Assembly: GCA_021018815.1 (NCBI GenBank)
Contig: JAITYX010000065.1
Span: 2,263,501 to 2,327,500, forward strand
Direction: 5' to 3'
From: Talinum fruticosum
Lineage: Eukaryota; Streptophyta; Magnoliopsida; Caryophyllales; Talinaceae
Length of the DNA: 64,000 bases
The position numbers and the translations under genes were made by a program. Shown in pieces: positions 1 to 11,667 of the stretch. The notes under the pieces are model-generated. The model saw nothing but the letters and a program-made list of their open reading frames with translations, was not told the DNA's origin and did not search any database. The stretch's first letter is position 1. Each line of letters opens with the position of its first letter.

Positions 1-432
1 GAGTTTTAGAATACCGAGATGAAGACGGATAGTCATTATTTATAGTGAGTACGCGCGCCCGTTCACTATCCGTTAAGTAACTCCGTTCGACTTAGCCCGT
101 CCATCGATAATTAATGCCCGGTGTGACGGTTCTTCTTCAACGGTTGAGATATCGGTGGTTTAAAATCTGCGGTTAAGATCCGATCGCAGCGCTCGAGAAA
201 GAGAGAGAAAACGGGTTTGAAATTATAATCCGAAACTCTCCACTGTTCTAGAGATAGCTTCGAGAAAATTTGATGTCCAAATTTCTCTTACGTCCGAGTT
301 TGACTCGGAAAAGTTTCGAGTGACTCGAAACACGAAATAACTATCGGCCCAGTATCACGTGGTCAAGCGAGCCGATGGTTATTAACAATGAAAGCACAAG
401 GCACGTAAATATTCACGAATCATAACACAAAA
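1..432. other. 3' non-coding part of copia-1
   Basis: This stretch follows the pol stop (minus strand). It has no coding frame I can relate to a known domain and no convincing polypurine tract or LTR start. It includes a TATA-like string on the minus strand near 43. It may be 3' UTR or a diverged LTR piece. Confidence 0.4.
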
Positions 433-1030
433 CTAAGCATTTAACATACCAATCTCATTCGAATAAAACGAATTGATCTTCACCAAGAGGCTTAGTAAAG
501 ATATCCGCTAATTGAAGATTAGTAGGAATGAACTCAAGTGTAATATCACCCTTTTACGAGTGATCGCGTAAGAAGTGATACCGACTTCAATATGCTTTGT
601 TTTTGAGTGCTTGGACAGGATTCTTAGTGATACGGATTGCGCTTTGATTATCACACTTGATTGGGACTGAGTTGAGAGATAGTCCAAGGTCCTTCAAGTG
701 TTGTTTTATCCGAGAGAATCCGAGCGCAACAAGCTCCAGCGGCAATATATTCAGCTTACGCAGTTGATAGAGCTACTGAGTTTTGCTTCTTTGAGTGCCG
801 GGATACTAGGGATTGACCCGAAATTGGCAAGCTCCGGATGTGCTCTTTCGATCAACTTTGTATCCTGCATAGTCTGCGTCCGAGTACCCGGTCGAGTCGG
901 TTACGAGTCTCCGGAGTACCATAGTCCTAGATTCCGAGTGCCTGCAAGATATCCGAATATTCTCTTCACCGCAGTGAGATGTGATTCTTTTGGATTAGCT
1001 TGAAATCATGCACATAAGCAAACATCGAAC
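433..1030 (-). pseudogene. pol: copia-1 RNase H domain and pol C-terminus
   Basis: The minus strand reads LADIFTKPLGEDQF, the hallmark C-terminal motif of copia RNase H, near 455-495. It is followed, after a one-base frame change, by a short tail ending at a stop at 433-435. RNase H would remove RNA from the RNA/DNA hybrid during reverse transcription in the cytoplasmic particle. The upstream part is broken by several stops. It joins directly to the RT domain at about 1030. Confidence 0.85.
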
Positions 1031-1960
1031 ATTATATCTAGTGCTGCTTGAAGTAAGTGATCCAATCATACCCCGATAGTGTTTCGATCTCTTGCTTTAC
1101 TGTCTCATCCGAGTCGAGCTTTATCTCTGCTTGCTCATAGGAGTAGATGCGTGCTTTGCATCTTGAAGCTTATATTTCTTCAGCGAGTTCCTTGGTGTAT
1201 TTTGATTGATGAACAAAGATTCCATTTTTGTCTTGTTTGATTTGCAATCCAAGGAAGAAGTTGAGTTCTCCCATCATACTCATTTGGAACTCTTGACTCA
1301 TCAACTCGGAAAATTCTCGGCACGGAAATTCATTAGTAGCACCGAAAATAATATCATCAACATATACTTGAACAATGAGAAAATCTTTCCCTTTGGTCTT
1401 TATGAATAAAGTCTTGTCGATCCGACCTCTTTTAAAATTATTTTGAACCGAGGAAGTCTGCTCGGTCTTTCATACCAAGCTCTAGGGGCTTGCTTAAGAC
1501 CATAGAGAGCCTTTTGAAGTTTGAAAACATGATTTGGAAATTCGAGTTTTCAAAACCGGGAGAGCTGCTCGACATAGACCTCTTCTTCAATAAAACCATT
1601 AAGAAAGGCACACTTAACATCCATTTGATATAATTTAATATGCATGCGGGATGCAAATGCCAACGATATTCTAATGGCTTCAATTCTAGCTCTTGGGGCA
1701 AAGGTTTCCCCACAATCAATTCCTTCTTCTTGATTGTAACCTTGAGCTACAAGTCTAGCTTTGTTTCGACAACTATTCCACCCTCATCCAGTTTGTTTTT
1801 GAAAACCCATTTGGTTCCTATAAGCTGGGTGGTCGGAAGGTCGGTTGGTCGAGTCCGGACTTGGTTTCTTTCAAATTGATTCAGCTCTTCTTGCATGGCC
1901 TCTACCCATTCGGGTTCATTAAGTGCTTCTAGTGCATTTTTGGGTTCGAGTTAGAGAAAT
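1030..1960 (-). pseudogene. pol: copia-1 reverse transcriptase
   Basis: The minus strand carries copia RT motifs. The N-terminal part near 1890-1960 reads ALNEPEWVEAMQEELNQFE. The catalytic box near 1340-1385 reads VQVYVDDIIFGATN, so both aspartates of YVDD are kept. Between them the frame is interrupted by stops and shifts, for example around 1440-1720. The enzyme would copy element RNA into DNA. The active-site box is intact but the reading frame is not, so no functional protein is expected. Confidence 0.88.
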
Positions 1961-2099
1961 GAATGCGGTGAATGCACATAGATTATGAAGAGAAGAACGA
2001 GTTCTTACCCCACTTGTTGATATCGAAATTATGTTTTCTTGGGGATGACTGGAAGTAAATTTGAACGCTTTACCGGTTCTTTGATTCACCGAGGTTTGT

Positions 2100-3197
2100 G
2101 GGCTGAATAGCTTGATCTTCGAAGCTTGTTACGAGTGATCGGCTCCATTGACTTGCTCGCTACGAGCGACTTCTTGAGTTATTTCATTCCGAACTTCCTC
2201 GTTACGAGTGATCTCCTTCGAGTCTTTGAAAGCTCATCTTCATCATCATCCTTTACGAGCTTCGGTTACGAGTATGAAGATTCACTTGGTTTTCCTGTTC
2301 AAGCTCATCAAACACTACGTGGATACTTTCTTCCACTTTGTTAGTTCTCTTGTTGAAGATACGGTAAGCTTTGCTATGAGAAGAGTAACCTAGAAAAATT
2401 CCTTCATCCGACCGAGCATCAAACTTGGTCGGATGATCCTTACCATTGTTGTGGACAAAACACTTACATCCAAAAGGTCCGAAATAGGAAATGTTTGGCT
2501 TCCTCCCTTTGTAGAGTTCATAAGGTGTTTTCTTGAGAATGGGTCCGATGAGGCATCGATTGAGAGTGTAGTTGGCTGTGTTTCTCGCTTACGCCTGAGA
2601 AATAGTAAGGCAAGTTGTGTTCAATCATCATCGTCCTTGCTATTTCTTCAAGGGTTCTGTTCTTTCTCTCAACTACTCCATTCTGTTGAGGAGTTACGGG
2701 TGCTTGAGAAGTTGTGAGAAATTCCATTCTTGTCACAAAACTCCGAGAATTCGAGTAATCGAACTCCCTTCCATGGTCGGTTCGAATCTTTTGAATCCGA
2801 GTTCGGGACTCCACTTGAATCTTTCTACGAGCTTACTTGAATTCCTTGAAGGCTTCATTCTTATGCTTGAGAAAACACACCCAGGTAAATCTTGAAAAAT
2901 CATCAATGATAACAAGTATGTAAGATTTACCTCCGAGACTCTTTACGGGAATTTCGCCACATAGATCCATATGCGGTAATTCAAGCACGTTGGATGTGGA
3001 AGCTGTCTTCAGAGATTTGAATGAAGATCGACTTGTTTTCCTCCGGTGCATGCTTCACATACTTTATCCTTCTCAAACGTACGGTTAGGTAATCCTCTAA
3101 CTAGATGATGAGATGCAAGCTTTTTGATAGTATGCATGCTAATATGACCTAATCTACGATGCCAAGTCCAAGAATCATCTTGAAGAGATGCTTTCAA
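2100..3197 (-). pseudogene. pol: copia-1 integrase (GAG-pre-integrase, catalytic core and C-terminus)
   Basis: Three overlapping minus-strand frames together cover a copia integrase. At 3009-3197 lies the HHCC zinc-binding region (WHRRLGHISMHTIKKLASHH and VCEACTGGK). At 2833-3051 and 2518-2814 lies the DDE core: the first Asp in LPHMDLCGEI, the second in IRTDHGREF and the Glu in NGVVERKNR are all present. The C-terminal part near 2340-2520 reads YFGPFGCKCFVHNN. Catalytic residues are intact, but at least two frameshifts separate the pieces. The protein would join element cDNA to host DNA. Confidence 0.9.
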
Positions 3198-3570
3198 ACG
3201 AGGATAAATTCGACTTGGGTCGAGAAGAGGGATGATGTAGGTATTACCGATCTCTTACCTGAAAGTTTTATCTCTTTGGTGATCTCATCCGTGATGTAGC
3301 ACTTGGATTGAGTGAATTTTACCTCTTGTCCTTTGTCACAAAGCTGGGAGATGCTAAGTAAGTTGTACTTTAGTCCTTTGACAAGGTAGACTGGGCTCAC
3401 TAGACTGTTTCCATTACCAATCTTCCCAATGCCCACTATCTTGCCCTTGCTTGTCATCACCAAAGGTCACCTTTCCTTCTTTATATGACTCCAACTCGGA
3501 AAAGAGTCCTTGGTCACCTGTCATATGTCGTGAGCATCTACTGTCCAGGTACCAATGTCCTTTTGATCTT
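3198..3570 (-). pseudogene. pol: copia-1 aspartic protease, active-site Gly replaced by Arg
   Basis: The minus strand near 3525-3560 reads WYLDSRCSRHMTGDQ. Copia proteases carry Asp-Ser-Gly at this position; here the triad is Asp-Ser-Arg, explained by a single G-to-A change. Downstream, 3194-3463 encodes GLKYNLLSISQLCDKG, the conserved stretch joining protease to integrase. A frameshift lies near 3460. The protease would cut the Gag-Pol polyprotein; this copy should be dead even without the frameshift. Confidence 0.85.
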
Positions 3571-4500
3571 TTCGAGTGACCTGCAAAACAGAGATAATCT
3601 AACCCTTCTCACTTCCTCTAACGAACCCGAGTAACATTTCTTACTGTGGTCCTTTTACGAGGAAGAAGGTGCTTTGGAACCCAGATTTGAATGACTTTGG
3701 GTTTAGTCCGATTACGAGTCTTCATCTTAGAGAGCTGAGTCCGTGTCTCTTTCCTTTTAAAAACCTTTCCTTTTGAAACGAGGAGAAAATGGTTTCCTTT
3801 TGTAGATAGGTGCGGGTTTAGTCCTCCTTTCATTTTTGTGAATGGGACCATGCTCGGCCTTTTTGAACTTAACGGTTACGGAATCCTTTTGAACAATTCG
3901 AGTAAGAATTAGATTCTTCCTCCTTGTTGAACCCAAGACCTTCTTTTCTAAAAGAGACACATTGTGAACCTAAGAGCATATCAAGGTTCTTACTGTCCTT
4001 GAGTAAATTTTAAAACCAGATCTTGAGACTCGGTAAGCTTCTGTTTCGGTTGCTCATTTTCTTTTACGAGTAACTCGGACTCGGTCTCATTAGTTTGAGC
4101 ACTTGTCTTGAGTTCTCCGAGTGTGAGTCTCGGTTTTCCAATTCATTTTTTAAAGAAGTGCTCTTAGAGGTGATTGACTCAAGTTGTTCCTTGAAATGAG
4201 AAGAATCAGAATTGGACTTTTCTTCCAAAGTAAAGATGTATTTAGCTAAATCAACTTTGGAGAATTTGAGGAAGTAGTTTATTACCTCTTGAGGATCGGT
4301 TTCGTCATTATCCGAGTACGTATGCGAGTCGACTCTTTTTCGGCTTACGAGTCGGTGATTGCCATTAGACACTTTGAGTCATCCGAATCCTCGTCGTCTT
4401 CGGATGATTCCTCATCGCTCCAAGTTGCCATCATGGCCTTTTTCTTCTTCCTGTCCCTTCTTCGTTTTGGACGAGTCCTTGACTATGTGGTCTTTGCTTT
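3571..4500 (-). pseudogene. gag: copia-1 gag C-terminal half: broken zinc knuckle and coiled-coil linker
   Basis: Near 4480-4530 the minus strand reads NSGCFECGK, the first half of a CCHC zinc knuckle, but the His and last Cys are lost and a stop follows. The same site in copia-2 (57524-57565) is complete. Downstream (4372-4064) is a Glu/Lys/Ser-rich segment with heptad-like spacing, suggesting a coiled coil. Lys/Arg-rich sequence at 3618-3960 leads to the protease. Confidence 0.75.
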
Positions 4501-5415
4501 GCCACATTCAAAACATCCAGAATTCTTAGACAAAGATAACTTTGAGGGTGAAGAAAACTTACCTTTTACTGTCTCTCTTGTCCTTTTTGTAGAATTCTTC
4601 TTTTGGTCTTTTGTCCCATCTTTTGTGCTTCATCATTTTCTTGAAGCCTCTTGCAATGAGTGCCATGGGATCATCTTCGAGTCGGAGGAGCTTGGACTTG
4701 CTTCTTTGGATTACGAGGCTTTAAGTGCGACATTCCTTTTGGAAGTACCCTCGGCATCCTCTTCTTCCGGATGTATCTCATGAGTCGAAGCTTTCCAATG
4801 AGCTCGTCTGGTTTCAAGAGTGAGAGGTTACGAGCTTCTTCTATGGCGAGTCACCTTAGGACCCCATCGTCTCTTGGGTAGGCTTCGAGAATTTTTCGGC
4901 ACATTTCTTCATGGGAGATCTTCTTTCCCAGAGATTTGAGATTGTTGGTGATCTCGGTGAAGCGTATGAACATCCGAGTAATGTTCTCTTCGGCTCCATT
5001 TTGAAAAGCTCATATTTGTGAAGATACTGGCTGATCTTTGCTTGTCTCACCGACTTGTACCTTCATAGGTGTTGACCGAGTGTCCCACACCTCTTTAGCA
5101 GAGTCACGAGCGGAGACTCGATTATATTCTTACGAGCTTATGGCGCACATGAGGATGTTCATGGCTTTGAAGTTCTTTACGAACTTCTGCGCCTGTCGGC
5201 GTGAACTCGGCCTTTGTCTTTGGAAGGATTCGAATTCATCTGTCTTTGTTGGAATGTAGTTTCCTTGTTGTATGATTTCCCGAGACTTCTTCATCGTGAT
5301 CCATAAGGAAACATTCCATGAGCTTCTTCCAGTGACCGAAATTTGAACCTTTGAATTTTGGTGGCACTGTTGGAAGATCTACCTTCGTCGAACTCTCCGG
5401 TGTTACGAGCCATCC
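4501..5415 (-). pseudogene. gag: copia-1 gag capsid region
   Basis: The frame opens near 5415, about 45 bases downstream of the primer site. It shows FDEGRS..., HWKKLMEC and EEVWEI, then NFKAMNILMCAI and EYNRVSA, the order found in UBN2-type copia gag. The segment 4856-5050 retains a further part (SQYLHKYELFKMEP). The paired segments in copia-2 (9675-9849 and 56811-57300) match clearly. The product would form the virus-like particle. Several frame changes. Confidence 0.82.
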
Positions 5416-5455
5416 GATCTTTAAACCTTAGGACTGTTAGATCCTTTACGAAAGG

Positions 5456-5472
5456 CTAAGCTCGATACCAAT
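5456..5472 (-). other. primer binding site of copia-1 (tRNA-iMet type)
   Basis: On the minus strand TTGGTATCGAGCTTAG directly follows the LTR end ...CCTTCA. It resembles the initiator-Met tRNA complement TGGTATCAGAGC with one base lost. Confidence 0.8.
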
Positions 5473-7025
5473 TGAAGGTTTGCTCGGGGAGAGTCCGAGT
5501 CACCCTAGAGGGGGTGAATAGGGTGATGGAAAAATCTTTGCGAAAACACACACTTTTGTGCGGAAAAGTGACCAAGACAGAATACGAGTCTAAACACGTG
5601 GTCGAAAAGATTGGACTCGAAAGCAATGAATCGGAAGAAGCGGGAGCACTAATGTCTGTCGAGTCTAGAATGAACTCAGAAAGAGAACACGAAATATTTA
5701 CGTGGAAACCCTCACAGGGCGAGAAAACCACGGCCCGTGTCAATCCGGACACGAAGTCAAATCCACTATTTTGAGTCCACAAAATACCGTGAACTTGATG
5801 AGAACCCGAGTTGCTCCCTTAGACAACTCTATACTGATTTTCCTAGACTCGAAGTTACCTTATACGATCTAGTACTTCCTAGCTGAGATAACCCTTACAG
5901 CTAGGGACAACTAAGCTGAGTTAACCTTTATAGCTTAGTCGAGGGACCTTACAAAGAATGTAAGAAGTGTTTGTAACGAAGTACAAGACCTTACAACTCG
6001 AAAGTAATGAATTACGAGTGGGAGTTGTAAGTTGAAGATTGAGAGTAAAAATACAATAACTTTGAACAAGTAAGTGTATAGACAATATGTTACTGCAACC
6101 TTCAAGTCTTGTGAAGTGGCTTCTTCTTATAGATAAGACTAGGCGAGTAGCCGTTATTTCCATCTGCTGACCGAGAGTCCTCTGTGACCGTTGAGAAAGG
6201 CTTTACGAGTCACTCGAAAGTATCCGTTGAAATATGAACGTTGGACAACGGTTTAACTCTCTTGGAAGTCCCAAAACCATCGGTTGTGTCTTGAAAGCGA
6301 GGTGAAAACCATTGTTAGGCTTGGCGTTCCAGTTTTCCGGATATTAAAGCGGACGACTTCTAACACAATCTTACGAGACTAAAGCGGGGAAGGTGAAAAG
6401 CCATATCTGCTGGTGATTTGACGTTACGAAGCCAGGCTACTTTTGTAGTTTTGAAAAGATATCCTCGATTGAATAACCTACAAAAGTAAAACAACTTTGG
6501 TTCTCAAAGTATAAAATACTTTGGTCCAAGGTTAGACACGAGATAACAAAATAATCTTGAGAAATTACGCAATTGATTATACGAGTCGAAAGGAAATGGA
6601 ATATTACGAGTCTAATATCCATGATACTCGGAATTCCATATGACTTAGTCTTAAGAAAAGAAACACGTTCTACAGCGAAATATCAAAGTGAGAAAGAACT
6701 TGATATAGACTAAGCATGAAATGAACTATGAATGCTGACTATGCAAACGATAGAGTAAATAATCACAAGTCGGATTACGAGTGAGAAAGGACTCGGAATA
6801 AAGAACAACTTTTACGAGTCGCTAACTAAAAACGATTAAAGAGATATGTGAATGCCGAATCGCATAGGAAGGATACTATTTAATTCAAGTATGTTTCTAA
6901 GACACGAGAGAATGCCTTGGAATCAAAACTCTATATGAATGACATCGTTATACCCGATTCCTTTTGCATGACTCGTAAAGATATAGAGCGAGTGTCCGAG
7001 TCTTCAAAATTAATTGAAGAGTTCA
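5473..7025 (-). repeat. 5' LTR of copia-1
   Basis: On the minus strand it starts TGAACTCTTC at 7025 and ends AACCTTCA at 5473, next to the primer site, giving about 1.55 kb. The last 350 bp match, in inverted orientation, the end of the copia-2 LTR (9250-9584), including a shared block ending in CACCCTATTCACCCCCTCTA near 5510. Beyond 7025 the sequence changes to MULE-like coding DNA, which supports the border. Confidence 0.8.
6125..6131 (-). promoter_or_regulatory. TATA box of copia-1 5' LTR
   Basis: The minus strand reads CTATAAGAAGAAGCC. The copia-2 LTR has TATAAGTAGAAGCC at the same relative place (9017), so the box and its 3' context are conserved. It would start the genomic RNA. Confidence 0.65.
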
Positions 7026-8103
7026 TTACGGTTTGTTATATATAACGATGGTGGTTGTATTTTTTGGTTTTGGCAAGAATTGACTGAATGTGGTATGTCT
7101 TTTTAAAGAAGTCCGAAAGGGAGGAAGTCGTTGGTTTTGTACTTGTTCTTAGCGGGTAAAGATTGTTTGAAAGGCGGTAGTATTACTTACAAAAGTGGTA
7201 TTCGATCTTGTGTTGTGATGAAAGGAGTTGTGTTTGATATCGTAAGGGCTAGCATTTTCGAGAAATTGTTGGGAGAAAGCAGTGAGGCAAACATGTTAGT
7301 TTACGATGTCATACGCAGCGAACAACCTCGTATACCATTAACTTCTAATGATGCGATCTATGAGTAATTTTTACGAAGCCACGCATATGTGTTTGTGGCT
7401 GGGGTAGACGATCTCGAAATTGATGTTGGTAAAAGTAATGATGTTGACGTGGTTGCCGAGAAGTTGGTCCCAATCGAAGGTACGGAAGCCGAGCAGGAAT
7501 TAAATGTTGTTAATGGGAGTGGTTTGGACGTAACTAGGAAAGTAAATAATGCACATGAATGTTGTCATTTACAACAAAAAAGGCATTGTTCGGAAGTGGT
7601 TTTCAAATAGTAAGTTCTTAATACGATTTCATAATTCCTTAATACAAATTCCTAAGTTCTTAATACAATTTCTTGCGTAATTTATTGTTTGTAGTGTGTA
7701 ATAGCATGACTTTGAGACAACTTATTTATGATAATGATGCATAAACCAGGGACAATGGAGGTCGAAGGGAAGGTGTACATGTTGTAAGAGAAGAAGAGTA
7801 CATCTTATTAGATGACAAATGGGGTGAGGAGAGGTTGTAGATAGGGGGCCATCCGATTGGGATTTTGCAACCGACTATTATGTTTGTGTTAATGCACATA
7901 ATTACAATAGAATGTTGAACATATGGAAGAAAGAAATTGTTGCAATTGGCCATACCTTCAATTATGCTCAAGATTATAAGGACATGATTCAATTAAAAAT
8001 ACTTCGAGGAACGGGGCAAGGAGACTTGAAGTTAAGTGTTATGTAGTGGGATGTCCATTTTATCTCTATGTTGGAGGTGGAAGGGATCGTGTAGACTCAG
8101 GCA
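7026..8103 (+). pseudogene. MULE (MuDR-like) transposase N-terminal fragment
   Basis: This is the sequence into which the two copias are inserted. It has a broken frame resembling the variable N-terminus of plant MuDR transposases (7131-7610, acidic, Val/Glu-rich), then a part resembling the MuDR DNA-binding module: IVAIGHTFNYAQDYKDMIQL near 7937-7997. After a frame change this is followed by CYVVGCPFYLYVGGGRDR near 8040-8091, with the paired cysteines and CPFYLYV core. The DDE core is absent because copia-2 starts at 8104. Assignment rests on motif recognition; a domesticated MULE-derived gene is possible but stops make it unlikely. Confidence 0.65.
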
Positions 8104-9584
8104 TGAACTAATCTCCCTTTATGATTTTGAACTCAAATCATTCTTCCAAAACTTAGACATTCATCTCTTAACTCAGACACATCCTCTATGAGCTTCTAAC
8201 TGAATATATTTCTTAGTCTTAGAAATCGATTATTACTGGTGTTTGATTCACTCGAAACATTTATAAGAATTAAATGAGCACTCGGTTTCAGTGTGTCTGT
8301 CCCACTAAAACAAACTCGGACAAAATGTTTGCCTAAATAATTTCACATACTTAGCTTATATTTTGCACTGACTTGTTTCATATTTCAAAACAGAATTACT
8401 TGGGTTAATTTTAAAATAGCTAGATTTATTTAGTTGAAACTAATTAAATTGGCAAACACTCGAAATATATCTATAAACTCTTTAGTATCTTATTTATTAT
8501 TTCATTTTAGACATAAATGAAATTGGAATATATTGGATATTGGTCTTGAAAAATTCCATTTTATTAGATTAAGGATTTTCGAGTCCTTAATTGGTTTATT
8601 TAACTTAAATCCTTATCTAATCTTATACCAAAGTATTTATATACTTTGAGTACCATTCATATTATGTTTTTGCAGATTTATTAAAGCTGATTAATCTCAG
8701 TTTAAAATCAATAACAACCAACTTCTTACCGTTTTTCTCACAGCAGACAGAAAGGCGCTATTTCCGGGCTCACTCGGACACTATGTCGTGGCTGCTTGTT
8801 CCATTTCCGATAAAATTCCATCTTTGAGTCTAACAACTGTTTCTACCCTGGTTTTCATATACAACAACTTGGTAAGACTGCTTTTTAAGGCTAGAAGCGA
8901 CGCTCAATGGATATAACCCCAAGATTTCACTTTTTGAAGACTCGGACTATCCGTTGTAACAACTATCCGATCCTAAAGCTCAAGCCCGAGGCACACCGGC
9001 TCTCCACTCTGCTGCTTATAAGTAGAAGCCTTTCTACAAGAATTACAAGATTGCTTGAACAACATTGTTAACTCTCATACTCATACTTCTATCATTCAAC
9101 TGTTGTACTTAGATCTTTAACTTTTTAAATTGAACCGAAAAGTCTTGTCATCAATTTTACACTGCCATACACTTTTCTATTCTCTTCTCTTGCCTGAGCT
9201 ATAAGAGTTAACTCAACTAAGTTGTGCCTAATTGTAAGGGTAATCTAAGTTAGAAAGTACTAGTACGGATAAGGTAACTTTTGTGCCTAGGAAAAACTTG
9301 TATTTGAATTGTCTAAGGGAACAATTATCCGAATCACTCCTTTGTATTTTGTAGATTCAAAATAGTGGATTTGAGTTGATGTCCGGAAGGACACTAGCCG
9401 TGGTTTTTGCCCCGGGAGGGTTCTCACGTAAAACCGCTCGTGTATCTCCTTGTGAGTCCAATCTAGACTCATACTATTTTTCGAGTTCTTACTTTTACAA
9501 AGTTTTTTAAATTCCATTATTATTTCCTCATCACCCTGTTCACCCCTCTCTAGGGTGACTTAGACTCTCTTTACAAAACCTTCA
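8104..9584 (+). repeat. 5' LTR of copia-2
   Basis: It starts TGAACTAATC and ends AACCTTCA, about 1.48 kb, immediately before the primer site. Start and end match the copia-1 LTR. The TATA box at 9017 puts about 910 bp in U3. Confidence 0.82.
9017..9024 (+). promoter_or_regulatory. TATA box of copia-2 5' LTR
   Basis: TATAAGTA followed by GAAGCC, conserved with the copia-1 LTR. Confidence 0.6.
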
Positions 9585-9600
9585 ATTGGTACAAGAGCTT
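9585..9600 (+). other. primer binding site of copia-2
   Basis: ATTGGTACAAGAGCTT directly follows the LTR end. It is a slightly altered tRNA-iMet site, as in copia-1. Confidence 0.75.
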
Positions 9601-9674
9601 GACCTTTCACAAGAGGATCTATTAGAGCCTAGCCTTACATAAGAGGATCTAAAAATTCAAGGTCTAAAGATCAT

Positions 9675-9849
9675 ATGGATCTTAACTATGCAAAGTTTGA
9701 TGAAGGAAGGTCATTCACCAGCCCACCTAAGTCCAAAGGGTCCAACGTTACTCACTGGAAGAAGCTTATGGAGTGCGTCATTCAAGATTACGATGAAGAA
9801 GTTTTGGAGGTCATCTCCAATAGAAACTTTATGCCCACCAAGATAGATG
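9675..9849 (+). pseudogene. gag: copia-2 gag, N-terminal piece
   Basis: The frame opens with ATG at 9675 and reads KFDEGRS, then THWKKLMEC and EEVLEVI, matching copia-1 gag at 5400-5250. It breaks after the codons for KID at about 9849, exactly where the Tat-type LTR sequence begins. The continuation DEIQTVAKMK is found at 56812. The piece is in frame and looks little decayed. Confidence 0.85.
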
Positions 9850-11649
9850 GTCTAATCTCTTTTATTTCCGTATTTTATTTTGTCATCCCGATGATGAAAT
9901 CCCGAGTCTGTTTAGGGATTTCGATTACGGTCGGAATCGATTGGCGTGACGAAGCCGATAAACCACAAAAACCCTTTTAGCACAAAAAACAACCTTATTT
10001 GCTTTGGGCTAGTCCACAAATCCTTTAAAACGCTGCATTTTACTCCAAGCGTCCAACCAAGACAGAGAAGCCAACTACACAAAAGGACATGGTATTTGAC
10101 TGCGCCGCATTTCGGGGAATTTTCTCCAAAGCGTTGTGTTTTTCTCTAGAGATCAGCTATAACACGGAAGGTTGGTTTGATCGTATGACGTCATTTCTTA
10201 ACCAACGCTATGATTCTCATCTTTGTCCATGGGATTTCGATTTAAGGAAGATTTGGTTAGTTTTTTTAAATTTTTTGGCTGGTTCACTGTTGCATTTTGG
10301 ATGATTGTTTAAGTTGCTCCTTAGGTCATTTTGTGACCTAATCCCTTCACCATAAATAGAGAGCTTAGTCTCTCATTTTAGAGATGGCAATTTCCTATGC
10401 TAAACTCTTCTGAAATCTAAATAAGAGCTATTGAATGCTTTACGTATTCTGATCTCTTAGTTTCCTTTCACCTAATCCTCATTACAATATCGATATTCGA
10501 TCCCATAACCTTCACCATTCACATAAATAATTTTATCTTCACTAAAATTCACAAAAAGTCGCTCTCAGTTCACCACCGTCCCGCTTCCAAATCCGATTCG
10601 ATATCAAGATCAGCGAGTGGAACAACTTGAGGGCGCTCATTACCTTCGCAATTTTAATGGTTTATTTAATTTGTGCTATTTATCTCTTTCTGTATTGTGG
10701 AGCAAAGATGTAATCAATTTTAATTCCTCCCCTCCCGCTGTAATCTTCTTATATCGTTCGCTTCCCTTTTCGCTTTTCTTTATCGCTATTCTTTACTACT
10801 TTCCTATCTGCTATTTATCGCGTTGCTAACATGTTTGGTTGACTTAATTTCGCACTTAGTATGTTGTGTGCTTGCTTGAAACATGTTTCCTAAACTCACA
10901 TCTCAAATTAGTAAAGTTTGTCGGTTGACGGGTGGAATGGAAGAGCTTATATGTTTCATACCTTCGCCCTCAAATCTAGATTCTCGCTTCTATACCGATG
11001 GAGTCAAATTATAAACCTCTTTCAAGCTTAGTCTTTTCCATACTAAGATTGAAGGAGTCTTTATTTATTTTTGTTAGTTTTTATCTCTCAAAACCGATTA
11101 GCGACTCTTATTTTCCTTTTTATTTCTCTTTAATCTGCTCCTCGACATTTCGACTTAAGATGGCAAAAAGGAAATTTTATTTGTGACAGTTTAAGCCATG
11201 GACCGAGACTCGATCATCTCGGTCACCGCCTATGCCCTGTGCCGGCGACCTTATGGTGCTGGCTCTTGCTAGGCGCCGGACGGTCAACGGGCAAGGTTTT
11301 GGTCCAAGCCGGCGTTTTACACCATTTTGGCCCAAAAGCCTTTCGAGTACAAATAAATTTATTTTATTTTGTTATTTTCTTAAGTTGTGAAATAATATCC
11401 CAAGCCTTCTAAAAATAATTTGTAAAATAAAATATTAACAATACCGCCAATAGTTATTCGGATTAATCTATTTCAAATCAAATTATAAAAATCAAAATCT
11501 TAATAAGAGCCACATCACCATTTCGATAAACTTTCAAAAAACCATCTACAAAAATCATCTTAAAAAATAGAGACCCGACATTCGTGGGAAAGTTTCGGTG
11601 CAGATCTGGTACCCTCTATGGAGGGAAGCGAGGGCCGGTGGTTCCTACA
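9850..11649 (+). repeat. 5' LTR of element C
   Basis: It matches 54850-56810 along its length: shared TATA region, a GC-rich block at 11215-11300 and the end GGTTCCTACA. Compared with the 3' LTR it lacks the first 25 or so bases (TGTACAAGCC...) and about 100 bp near 10020. The end is set by the adjoining primer site. Confidence 0.82.
10351..10360 (+). promoter_or_regulatory. TATA region of C 5' LTR
   Basis: CATAAATAGAGAGCTTAGTC; the 3' LTR has TATAAATAGAGAGC and element D TATAAATAGAGACG at the same place. The 5' copy has T changed to C in the first base of the box. Confidence 0.6.
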
Positions 11650-11667
11650 GCGGCGACTCACTCGGGG
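11650..11667 (+). other. primer binding site of element C (Tat type)
   Basis: GCGGCGACTCACTCGGGG follows the LTR end. It resembles the TGGCGACTC... primer site of plant Tat/Ogre elements, which I recall as tRNA-Arg based. Confidence 0.65.

Larger units (their letters stand above)
1..7025 (-). mobile_element. Ty1/copia retrotransposon copia-1 (3' end outside window)
   Basis: On the minus strand the order is 5' LTR (5473-7025), a tRNA-iMet-type primer site, gag, protease, integrase, reverse transcriptase and RNase H. Integrase before RT is the copia order. The 3' LTR is not recognisable in bases 1-432 and probably lies to the left. The gag N-terminus is very close to that of copia-2 at 9675, and the LTR ends of the two match in inverted orientation, so they are one family placed head to head. 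The long coiled-coil segment after the gag zinc knuckle and the 1.5-kb LTR suggest the SIRE/Maximus lineage; that is inference. Many frameshifts and stops make the copy inactive. Confidence 0.9.

Noticed and set aside
1..432. Possible 3' LTR of copia-1
   Set aside because: No TGAAC start, polypurine tract or clear match to 5473-7025 could be seen; left as 3' non-coding.
7131..7610. Two short frames as possible host genes
   Set aside because: They fit the acidic N-terminal part of a broken MULE transposase and are separated by a stop; no separate gene is supported.
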